Assembly (NCBI RefSeq): GCF_004335085.1
Contig: NZ_RQRS01000006.1
Span: 62,001 to 126,000 of the forward strand
Length of the DNA stretch: 64,000 nucleotides
Direction: 5' to 3'
DNA from: Pedobacter nototheniae
GTDB lineage: Bacteria; Bacteroidota; Bacteroidia; Sphingobacteriales; Sphingobacteriaceae
The translations under genes and the position numbers were made by a program. The notes below the pieces were generated by a model, which saw only the letters and a list, made by a program, of their open reading frames with translations, had not been told where the DNA came from and did not search any database. This document shows, one piece after another, positions 45,683 to 53,886 of the stretch. Numbering within the stretch: position 1 is the stretch's first letter; the number at the start of each line of letters is the position of its first letter.

Positions 45683-47146
45683 ATGACTATGCTTAACCAT
45701 CATTCAAACAAATTTCTATTGCTGTTATCAGCATTCTTATTGTTTTCATGTAATAAACTGGTGGAAATTCCAGATCCAAAAAACAGTCTTACCACTGACA
45801 AGGTTTTTAATAATGATACACAGGCAATAGGAGCTATGGCAGGTATATTGACTCAAATGATCAATACGAATGCTAACTCCTCTTTTGCCAGTGGGCTGGT
45901 AAATCAAGCAGCAAGGGCTTCTGCAGATGAACTGAGTATTGTAGGTACCATTTTTGCCGTAAATAACTCCAGTGGAGAGCTAGCTAGAAATGCGCTAACC
46001 GCAGAGAGTACCTTTACCAACAACATCTGGTCATCAGCATATCAAGCCATTTATGGTGCCAACGCAGTAATTGAAGGAATTGAGGCTTCAAAATCTGTTT
46101 TACTTCATGCGCAAACCAGAACCCAGCTTACTGCTGAGGCTAAATTTATCCGTGCTTTTAGCTATTTCTATCTTATAAACTGCTTTGGAGATGTACCATT
46201 AGTGTTAACAACCAATCTTGCAGAAAATTCTAACAAACCCAGAACGGCAGTTAACATTATTTATCAACAGATTATTAACGATCTTATTGAGGCAGCAAAT
46301 GGATTACCAGCGGATTATGCTGCGGGTGGGGGAGAACGTATCCGGGCAAATAAATGGGCGGCCAAAGCATTGTTGGCCAGGGTTTATCTGTACACAGGCG
46401 ATAATGCGAATGCCATTCTGCAGGCTACGGATGTAATTGGACAAACTGGTCTTTACCAATTGGAAACAGCAGATTTGAACAAAGTTTTCCTTAAAAACAG
46501 CTCAGAAACCATCTGGCAGCTTCAGCAAAATGTAAATAAAGATTTTTCGGGCAATGCAGTGCCAGAAGCGCTTTCCTTTCTGCCTTCTCCACTACATACA
46601 GGGCCTGCCGGAGATCTTTCTTCCAGTTTGCTTCAATCATTTGAACCTGGAGATCTCCGTAAAGCAGCTTGGATAGATAGTACTGATTTCTCACAAAGCG
46701 GGCAGAATTATCATGCGAGATTTATATATAAATATAAAACAGGATTTCATAACCTGGCGATAGGTAGTGCGGCCACTGAATATTATATGGTTTTAAGATT
46801 TGCTGAAATGTACCTTATCCGCGGAGAAGCCTTTGCGCTTAGTGGACAGCTTTCGGCAGGTATTGATGATTTAAACATTTTACGGCAACGGGCTGGAATA
46901 CTGCCATTGGCGAAAAGCTTAACCAGAGATCAAACTTTGGCAGCCATTGCAAAGGAAAGGCAAACAGAGCTTTTTGGAGAATGGGGCCACCGATGGTTTG
47001 ACCTAAAGCGTACTGGAAAAGCAGAGCAGGTACTTTCGGCAATTTCAGCTAAGCAACCTTGGCGTGGCAATTACCAATTATTATATCCAATTCCGAAAAC
47101 GGAGCTGCAAAGAGATCATTTTCTTACTCAGAATCCAAATTATTAA
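45683..47146 (+). CDS. SusD/RagB-type ligand-binding lipoprotein
   Basis: Surface lid protein for the STN-type SusC. Lipobox LLFSC gives lipidated Cys23 (counting from ATG 45683; ATG 45689 is an alternative). SusD blocks: AEAKFIRAFSYFYLINCFGD, AAKALLARVYLYTGD, RFAEMYLIRGEAFALSG, RQTELFGEWGHRWFDLKRTG; C-terminus FLTQNPNY. At 487 residues it is a compact member. In FecI/FecR-regulated pairs the ligand is often a protein, glycan or peptide; with an M16 peptidase in the same cluster, a peptide is plausible. Confidence 0.94.
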   Translation: MTMLNHHSNKFLLLLSAFLLFSCNKLVEIPDPKNSLTTDKVFNNDTQAIGAMAGILTQMINTNANSSFASGLVNQAARASADELSIVGTIFAVNNSSGELARNALTAESTFTNNIWSSAYQAIYGANAVIEGIEASKSVLLHAQTRTQLTAEAKFIRAFSYFYLINCFGDVPLVLTTNLAENSNKPRTAVNIIYQQIINDLIEAANGLPADYAAGGGERIRANKWAAKALLARVYLYTGDNANAILQATDVIGQTGLYQLETADLNKVFLKNSSETIWQLQQNVNKDFSGNAVPEALSFLPSPLHTGPAGDLSSSLLQSFEPGDLRKAAWIDSTDFSQSGQNYHARFIYKYKTGFHNLAIGSAATEYYMVLRFAEMYLIRGEAFALSGQLSAGIDDLNILRQRAGILPLAKSLTRDQTLAAIAKERQTELFGEWGHRWFDLKRTGKAEQVLSAISAKQPWRGNYQLLYPIPKTELQRDHFLTQNPNY

Positions 47147-47177
47147 AACCAAACCCAACCATTAAATATTGAACATT

Positions 47178-47933
47178 ATGAAGAATCTAATTTTCCTATA
47201 TATTTTAGCCGGGCTTTTTTTCTCAGCAATTATTTCCTGTAAAAAGGATGTTCAGCCACAAACTTTAACATCTTTAACAATTGTAAATGCTTTGCAGGGT
47301 GGTGATTTTTTGGCTGCTAACTTTAATGAACAACGCCCAGCAGAAGGATTGGGAACCCCAATGTGGATTAAGTACCGTGCTTACTCACCTAATAATCATC
47401 TCTCGCTTCCTTCCAAAGAGCAACCTATTCTTATTTATAAAATTCCAGATACTAATGCAAATGATAAGCCCATTTATAAAACATCTCTTAACCTCAGCCC
47501 CAATGAGGCTTCTACATTGTTTTTATTTGGAACACTTTCGCAACCAGAAATGCTTTTGGTGAATAAAATGCCCCCTTATCATGGGCTAACGGATAGTGTT
47601 GCAGGTTTGCGTTTGATTAATCTATCCCCGGATAAAAGGCCAGTGAGTGTAAAAATCTCAGGTAACGGAACAGATAAAACTGTAAATAACTTAGCTTACA
47701 AGCAAGTTACCGACTACTTAACGGTAAATGCAACCTCGGCAACTACAGATGTTTTGATCGAATTTTTTGATCAGGCATCAGGTTCCCTGTTAACCCAATA
47801 TACTTTAAAAGATGTTGGCAGCATTAGTGCAGAAGTAAATAAATGGCGCTACCGAAACTATACAATTGTGTGGTTGCCTAACGATGCTCAAGGCAACCTT
47901 GCCAGTGACCCATTTCTGGTCTATGATTTTTAA
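47178..47933 (+). CDS. DUF4397-like lipoprotein
   Basis: Exported lipoprotein: I choose ATG 47178 (TTG at 47169 would add three residues), giving a signal peptide with lipobox AIISC (Cys21) and KK. The body has two beta-rich parts, SLTIVNALQGGDFLAANFN and VAGLRLINLSPDKRPVSVKI, the latter matching the DUF4397 core. Its place directly behind SusC/SusD suggests an accessory surface protein of the transporter. It is similar in organisation to the lipoprotein at 33953, also near an ECF sigma gene. Exact function unknown. Confidence 0.75.
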   Translation: MKNLIFLYILAGLFFSAIISCKKDVQPQTLTSLTIVNALQGGDFLAANFNEQRPAEGLGTPMWIKYRAYSPNNHLSLPSKEQPILIYKIPDTNANDKPIYKTSLNLSPNEASTLFLFGTLSQPEMLLVNKMPPYHGLTDSVAGLRLINLSPDKRPVSVKISGNGTDKTVNNLAYKQVTDYLTVNATSATTDVLIEFFDQASGSLLTQYTLKDVGSISAEVNKWRYRNYTIVWLPNDAQGNLASDPFLVYDF

Positions 47934-47989
47934 TTCTTAAAGCTATTACAGCTGTCTTCTCGAATAAATACCTAACACACATTTAAAAT

Positions 47990-48913
47990 ATGGAACCAAT
48001 TGTTCGTATTACTGGACTATCACATCGCTATAGTACCAGCTGGGCTATCCGCGACATTAATATTGAAATCCCTAGAAGTGGGATACTGGGTTTGCTGGGC
48101 TCTAACGGCGCAGGTAAATCTACAACGATGAACATTCTTTGCGGGGTATTAACCCCAACCATGGGAGAGGTAATCATTAATGGAATCGACCTGCGAAAGG
48201 AGCCCGAACGTGCCAAACAAGAGATTGGCTTTTTACCGCAAACTCCGCCATTATATATGGATCTTACGGTGGATGAATACTTAGTGCATTGTGCCATCCT
48301 GCGTTCGGTAGAACATTCGAAACTAAAATCGGCATTGGAAGAGGTTAAAGAACGTTGTGGATTGAGCCATATTAATAAACGCCTGATCAAAAATTTATCA
48401 GGCGGCTATAAGCAGCGTGTTGGAATTGCCCAGGCCATTATCCATAAACCAAAACTTGTCGTTTTTGATGAGCCGACCAATGGTTTGGATCCCAACCAGA
48501 TTTTGGAAGTACGTGCATTAATTAAAGATATTGCTACAGATAGGGCTGTGATACTTTCTACTCATATCTTAACTGAAGTACAATATTTATGCAGGGACAT
48601 TGTGATGATTGAAAGCGGGAGAATCGTTTTTGCAGATACTATGGAAGCGTTTGACAATTATATTGCCCCACACAGCATGTTGGTTGTGATGGAGAATGCA
48701 CCCCCAGCAGAAGCTTTTCAGGCTATAGAAGGCATTACCAGAGTGGAATACCTGACTGAAAAACAGCTGCGAATCTATTTCAACGGCGACAAGGGAATTT
48801 CTGAAACTCTGGTATTAGAAAGTGCAAGACAAAACTGGCGACTGCGTGAGTTGAATATGGAAAAGAATTCCTTAGATGAAACCTTCGCCCAGTTGTCCAG
48901 GATATCTAACTAA
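47990..48913 (+). CDS. ABC transporter ATP-binding protein, GldA-like
   Basis: Cytoplasmic ATPase of an ABC-2 type transporter. Walker A GSNGAGKST at residues 37-45, signature LSGGYKQR, Walker B LVVFDEPTNGLDP and the switch histidine in ILSTHIL are all intact. The C-terminal extension (about 220-307) is as in GldA-type proteins. It is the only ATPase gene for two GldF/G-like permease genes in this cluster (48929 and 56666), so it probably serves both. Lies 15 bp before the first permease gene. Confidence 0.93.
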   Translation: MEPIVRITGLSHRYSTSWAIRDINIEIPRSGILGLLGSNGAGKSTTMNILCGVLTPTMGEVIINGIDLRKEPERAKQEIGFLPQTPPLYMDLTVDEYLVHCAILRSVEHSKLKSALEEVKERCGLSHINKRLIKNLSGGYKQRVGIAQAIIHKPKLVVFDEPTNGLDPNQILEVRALIKDIATDRAVILSTHILTEVQYLCRDIVMIESGRIVFADTMEAFDNYIAPHSMLVVMENAPPAEAFQAIEGITRVEYLTEKQLRIYFNGDKGISETLVLESARQNWRLRELNMEKNSLDETFAQLSRISN

Positions 48914-48928
48914 GAATCACTTTATAGA

Positions 48929-51232
48929 ATGAAAAAAATCATACAAATAGCAAAGCTGGAACTTAGCCTGCTATTTTATTCCCCTATTGCCTGGCTGCTA
49001 ATCATTGTATTCTTTGTGCAAATGACCCATGCATTTATACCAGGAATAGCATCAATGCAGAATCTACAGCAACTTATTGGAGATAATGGCTTTTTAACAA
49101 GCCGGCTGTTCACCACTTCTTCAGGATCAACCCTGGGGATTCTTTACACGATCCTTGGAAGTTTATATTTATACACCCCATTAATCACCATGGGGCTCAT
49201 AAGCAGGGAGATCAGCAGCGGAAGCATCAAACTTTTATATTCTTCTCCGGTAAAAATCAAGGAGATCATTTATGGAAAGTTTTTGGCTATGCTTATCTAT
49301 AATCTGGTTATCATTCTGGTGGTATCAGGGCTTTTCTTTATCGTAGGTGTTGCCGTAGTAGATCATTTTGATTATCCGCATGTATTGGTAGCCATGCTAT
49401 CTTGCTTTTTGCTTTTAAGTGCCTATACAGCGGTTGGAATTTTTATGTCCAGTCTTACCAGTTATCAGATTGTAGCAGCCTTAGGTACTTTTGGCGTACT
49501 GGCGTTTATGAACTACATTGGAAGTTTTGGGCGGGGTATAGATTTTGTTCGCGATTTGACCAATAGCCTTTCCATGCCCAGCCGGGCAGAGCGCATGGTA
49601 TCAGGATTACTGAACAGTAGAGATGTAATTTATTATATCGTAATCTCAGGAATCTTTTTGTCATTTACTATTGCCAGACTAGAACTCTTACGCTCTTCCA
49701 GGTCTTTTTTTTACCAAACTAGCCGATACCTTGCAATTATAGTAGTTGGGCTTGCAGTTGCTTATTTAAGTTCCCGCCAAGCGGTAATTGTGTATTATGA
49801 TGCGACAGAAACTAAGGTTAACACCATTGTAAAGCCAGTTCAGGATGTTTTAAAGAAGATGGGAGATGAACCGGTAGAAGTGACAGCCTATATCAATGGA
49901 CTGCACCAAAGTTATACTATCGGCGCTCCTGTTCAACGGCTTTATGGCATTGCCAAATGGGAGCCTTATCTCCGTTTTAAAGGAAACATCAATCTGCATT
50001 GGGTTTACTATTATGATTTTCTTGATCCGCAGTTTTATGCTGCTAATCCCGGAAAAAGTATAAAAGCCATATTTAAAGAAGAAGCGAAAGCAAGAGATAT
50101 GGATACCAGCCGCTTTTTAACGCCCGAGCAAATCCGTAAGCAGGTTGACCTTCGTGAGGAAGGAGACCGAATGGTGATGCAATTGAAATACAAAGGGAAA
50201 TCGACGTTTTTAAGAACCTTTGATGATGGTGATGGTTGGCCTGAAGAGGCAGGGATTGCCGCTGCTTTGAAACGCTTAGTGGTAACACCGCCTAAAATTG
50301 TTTTTGCTACGGATGCCTATCAGCGTAGGGTAGATAAAATTGGCGACCGGGATTATAAAATGCTTTTCAATAATAAGTTGGCAAAAACCTCACTGATTAA
50401 CATGGGTTTCGATATTGACAGTGTTTCTTTGGAGCACGGCATAATCCCGAAAGATATTGCTGTATTGGTGATTAGTGACCCACGGGCTGCATTAAATCCA
50501 GCTGCTCTCACCAATCTGCGTACTTATATTAAAATGGGTGGTAATGTGTTGATTGCCAGCGAACCGGGTAAACAAGCCATTGTAAATCCTTTATTGGACT
50601 CGCTTGGCGTTGAAATGCTCAATGGAACCCTGGTACAGCGTAGCAGAGATTACTCTTATGGTCTGGTTACCCCACGGCTAACCCCTGCAGCAGTTCTAAT
50701 GTCGCCAGCGCTTAAAAAACCTTTTGAAGAAAAAACAGTGGTTTCTATGTCAGGTGCTGTAGCTTTAAAAGACAAACACGAGGGCGTTTTTAAAGTTGAG
50801 CCAATTTTAATGACTGATTCCATCACGAGCTGGATCAAAAGAGGATCATTTGTGCTGGATTCGGCGGCACTGGTGTTTGATAAAAAGACAGGCGATGAGC
50901 ATGGAACTTTTCCAACAACGCTGATGCTAACCCGCAAAATTCATAACAAAGAACAGCGGATTATGGTTTCAGGCGATGCCGATTTCTTTAGTAATAAGGA
51001 GCTGAGCAGGGGCAATCTGGAAACAGCAAATGGCTCTGTCGCGATCAGCATATTCAGCTGGTTTTCCAACGCAGAATTTCCAATAGATATGAGCCGATCC
51101 GCTCCAAAAGATGCACATCTAAAGCTAAACAAAGCAGGGGTGAAAACTTTAAAAGTAATGTATTATGCGGTTATCCCTGGCGCAATCATTTTGCTTGGTA
51201 TGGTGCTTTTGATCCGTAGAAAAAGAAAATAA
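48929..51232 (+). CDS. ABC permease fused to GldG-like domain (GldF/GldG type), copy 1
   Basis: Fusion of an ABC-2 permease (about residues 1-270, six membrane helices; SREISSGSIKLLYSSPVKIKE is typical of GldF) with a GldG-like ABC_transp_aux domain in the periplasm (about 290-735) and a C-terminal membrane helix ending in LLIRRKRK. In gliding bacteria GldF and GldG are separate proteins; here they are one chain of 767 residues. It is a close paralogue of the gene at 56666: the first 23 residues differ only in K9/R and then conservative changes. What is transported is unknown. Confidence 0.9.
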   Translation: MKKIIQIAKLELSLLFYSPIAWLLIIVFFVQMTHAFIPGIASMQNLQQLIGDNGFLTSRLFTTSSGSTLGILYTILGSLYLYTPLITMGLISREISSGSIKLLYSSPVKIKEIIYGKFLAMLIYNLVIILVVSGLFFIVGVAVVDHFDYPHVLVAMLSCFLLLSAYTAVGIFMSSLTSYQIVAALGTFGVLAFMNYIGSFGRGIDFVRDLTNSLSMPSRAERMVSGLLNSRDVIYYIVISGIFLSFTIARLELLRSSRSFFYQTSRYLAIIVVGLAVAYLSSRQAVIVYYDATETKVNTIVKPVQDVLKKMGDEPVEVTAYINGLHQSYTIGAPVQRLYGIAKWEPYLRFKGNINLHWVYYYDFLDPQFYAANPGKSIKAIFKEEAKARDMDTSRFLTPEQIRKQVDLREEGDRMVMQLKYKGKSTFLRTFDDGDGWPEEAGIAAALKRLVVTPPKIVFATDAYQRRVDKIGDRDYKMLFNNKLAKTSLINMGFDIDSVSLEHGIIPKDIAVLVISDPRAALNPAALTNLRTYIKMGGNVLIASEPGKQAIVNPLLDSLGVEMLNGTLVQRSRDYSYGLVTPRLTPAAVLMSPALKKPFEEKTVVSMSGAVALKDKHEGVFKVEPILMTDSITSWIKRGSFVLDSAALVFDKKTGDEHGTFPTTLMLTRKIHNKEQRIMVSGDADFFSNKELSRGNLETANGSVAISIFSWFSNAEFPIDMSRSAPKDAHLKLNKAGVKTLKVMYYAVIPGAIILLGMVLLIRRKRK

Positions 51233-51234
51233 TT

Positions 51235-53886
51235 ATGAGCTTTATAACTGATAAACAAACAATTGATGATTTGAACGTTTTCTCCAAATCGGGGAGCGAT
51301 TCAATCTACCATATTTTCAACAAGACCTTCACGCAGGGTGGTGCGGCCCTGCTGGAGGAAATGTTCCGCAGTCCACTTTCTGATCATCAGGCCATAAATG
51401 AGCGTGTAGCGATATTGCGGTATTTTCAGAAAAGTAAAACAGCTTTCCCCTTACAAGGTAACCGTTTTGAAGAAGCTGAAAGATATCTTTCAAATACCGA
51501 TCCCAGAAGCCGCCTTTCTAACCAAGGTTTTAGTATGGCTGATTTTAATGCAGCCGGACAAAGTGTAACGGCGTTGATGGAAATCCTTCAGGGACTAAAA
51601 AAGTTTATGCAGGAAATTGAGTCTAAGGTGGTAAATAATCCTTATGGTAAACAGGTTTCTGCAGTTTTAGCCCTCTTGAATGCCAAAGAACTGGAGCTGA
51701 TTTTTAAAGATCATGGCAAGGGAAAAATCTCGTCTGGCAGAATTGTGGAGTACGATAATATCCTGCGTTTTCAGCAGCGTGGTTTGCTGGAGAAAATTTT
51801 GCAGCAGATTTATTTTCTGGATGTATGTATTTCTATCGCCAGGGTAGCTACTGAACGCGGATTTACTTTTGCCACAGCGTTACAGCGTGATGAAAACCGA
51901 CTTCGATTGAAAGGTGTTTACCACCCACTGCTTAGCCACGCCATCCCCAATACATTAGAAATGAATCCTAACGGGAATATTGTATTCCTCACAGGAGCAA
52001 ATATGGCAGGTAAATCTACCTTTATGAAATCGCTGGGAATCTCGGTTTACCTGGCTCATCTAGGTTTTCCAATCGCCGCCGAAGAAATGGAATTTTCGGT
52101 ATGCGATGGGATGTACACCACAATTAACCTTCCTGATAATCTGGCCATGGGGGCCAGTCACTTTTATGCCGAAGTGTTGCGGGTAAAAAAAGTTGCTGTA
52201 GAACTTGGTGCAGGAAAAAACTTGTTTGTCATCTTCGATGAATTATTCCGTGGCACAAATGTTAAGGATGCTTATGAAGGTACAATTGCCATCATGGAGG
52301 CTTTTTCGGCCAAACCACACTCTTTATTTGTGGTTTCTACGCACATTATGGAAGCTGGAGAGGTGTTAAAGGAACGGTGCCCGAATATGAGCTTCCGCTA
52401 TCTGCCAACGCGTATGGAGCATGGTAAACCTGTTTACACTTATACATTGAGTGAAGGGATTACGGATGACCGTCATGGGATGATTATTGTGAATAATGAA
52501 GGAGTACTGGAACTAATTAACGATAAAACTGGAGTAAAGCCACAATATCAGCATTTTCAGGCAGATAAGCAGACCATAGAAGACTTGAACCTACAAGGCA
52601 AGTTTAAGCAACAATCTATTTATAGCCTATTTAACCATTTGCAAACCCGCGGCGGAGAGAAAGTATTGGATGGCATGTTTCGCGAACCTTTAAATGACGC
52701 TAATCAAATAAATAACAGAAGTGCTTTGTTTGACTTTTTTCAGCAAAATAGCCTGATTTTTCCCGTAATCCGTTCACAGGTAGAATCTATGGAAGATTAC
52801 CTGGCTGGTGGCGCCGGTGCGGCCTTACCAAGAGTGGCTTGGGGCATCTTTACCAAGAAATTTAGACAGGTGCTTTTTCACAATGCCGAATTACTCCAAC
52901 TCCAAGCTGGGCAATCGGTAACCATTGAAGTGTTGCAGGCTTTTTGCGATTTCTTTTCAGAGTTAAAGGATCAGCCAAATGTGGGTATTTATCAAAAAGA
53001 TGTTGATGCCGCATGGAAAATATTGCAGGATTCCAGACTTCAAAGTGTTTTGAATTCGCCTGAAGGGCAGCCTTCGCTAGGTCAGTTGATTCGTAATGAT
53101 TATACCATCAGACATGCCATGATGCGTGAGATGGAAGTGCTATTAAAGCTAATTTATGAACTAGATGTATATATGGGCGTTGCCGCAATAGCCCGCGAAG
53201 AAGCTTTTGTATATGCCAAGGCATTGCCGGCAGATCAGATGCTTCTGGATTTAGAAGGTTTTCGCCACCCTGGATTAAGAAAAGGGGTAAGCAATAACCT
53301 GCACCTGAGCCGCGAGCGTAATGTGCTGTTTTTAACCGGCGCCAATATGGCCGGAAAATCGACCTTTATGAAATCCATGGGGATTGCGGTTTATCTGGCA
53401 CACATGGGCTTCCCCGTGGCGGCAAAACGGATGGAATTTTCTGTAAAAGATGGTTTATTCTCTTCTATCAACGTTTCAGATAATCTGGATATGGGCTACA
53501 GTCATTTTTATGCAGAGGTACTGCGCACTAAAACAGTTGCTAAAGCGGTGAGCGAATCCCTGGACTTGTATGTTTTGTTTGATGAACTATTTAAAGGAAC
53601 CAATGTAAAAGATGCCTATGATGCAACCCTTGCAGTAACACAGGCCTTTGCAGAAAACAGGAATAGTTTCTTCGTGGTTTCTACACATATTATTGAAGTA
53701 GGTGAGGCTTTAAGGAAAGCCTGCAACAACCTGCAATTCTCTTATCTGCCAACTGTAATGAGAGATGGTGTGCCTACATATCCATATACACTGGCTTCTG
53801 GAATCACCACCGATCGTCAGGGAATGATCATTATTGAAAATGAAAAGATTATAGAGATCATTAAAAATCAGCAACATGTTAGTTAA
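51235..53886 (+). CDS. Tandem-duplicated MutS-like ATPase (two MutS core/ATPase units in one chain)
   Basis: The 883-residue protein consists of two homologous halves of about 440 residues. Each has a shortened MutS core region (TDKQTIDDLN at 5 and ADKQTIEDLN at 443) and an MutS_V ATPase domain. Walker A GANMAGKST occurs at 254-262 and 702-710, Walker B acidic pairs at D335/E336 and D783/E784, and the switch STH with THIMEAGEVL / THIIEVGEAL in both, so both sites look active. The mismatch-binding domain I with its F-x-E motif is absent, and the space for the clamp domain is small. MutS proteins normally work as dimers with two composite sites; this is in effect a single-chain dimer. It is translated from inside an ABC transporter/peptidase operon (2 bp after the permease, 11-bp overlap with the peptidase gene), so a role outside mismatch repair is likely. 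Confidence 0.88.
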   Translation: MSFITDKQTIDDLNVFSKSGSDSIYHIFNKTFTQGGAALLEEMFRSPLSDHQAINERVAILRYFQKSKTAFPLQGNRFEEAERYLSNTDPRSRLSNQGFSMADFNAAGQSVTALMEILQGLKKFMQEIESKVVNNPYGKQVSAVLALLNAKELELIFKDHGKGKISSGRIVEYDNILRFQQRGLLEKILQQIYFLDVCISIARVATERGFTFATALQRDENRLRLKGVYHPLLSHAIPNTLEMNPNGNIVFLTGANMAGKSTFMKSLGISVYLAHLGFPIAAEEMEFSVCDGMYTTINLPDNLAMGASHFYAEVLRVKKVAVELGAGKNLFVIFDELFRGTNVKDAYEGTIAIMEAFSAKPHSLFVVSTHIMEAGEVLKERCPNMSFRYLPTRMEHGKPVYTYTLSEGITDDRHGMIIVNNEGVLELINDKTGVKPQYQHFQADKQTIEDLNLQGKFKQQSIYSLFNHLQTRGGEKVLDGMFREPLNDANQINNRSALFDFFQQNSLIFPVIRSQVESMEDYLAGGAGAALPRVAWGIFTKKFRQVLFHNAELLQLQAGQSVTIEVLQAFCDFFSELKDQPNVGIYQKDVDAAWKILQDSRLQSVLNSPEGQPSLGQLIRNDYTIRHAMMREMEVLLKLIYELDVYMGVAAIAREEAFVYAKALPADQMLLDLEGFRHPGLRKGVSNNLHLSRERNVLFLTGANMAGKSTFMKSMGIAVYLAHMGFPVAAKRMEFSVKDGLFSSINVSDNLDMGYSHFYAEVLRTKTVAKAVSESLDLYVLFDELFKGTNVKDAYDATLAVTQAFAENRNSFFVVSTHIIEVGEALRKACNNLQFSYLPTVMRDGVPTYPYTLASGITTDRQGMIIIENEKIIEIIKNQQHVS

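Noticed and set aside
51235..53886. Housekeeping mutS or mutS2
   Set aside because: Domain I, the clamp and the Smr domain are missing and the gene is an internal duplication within a transport operon.
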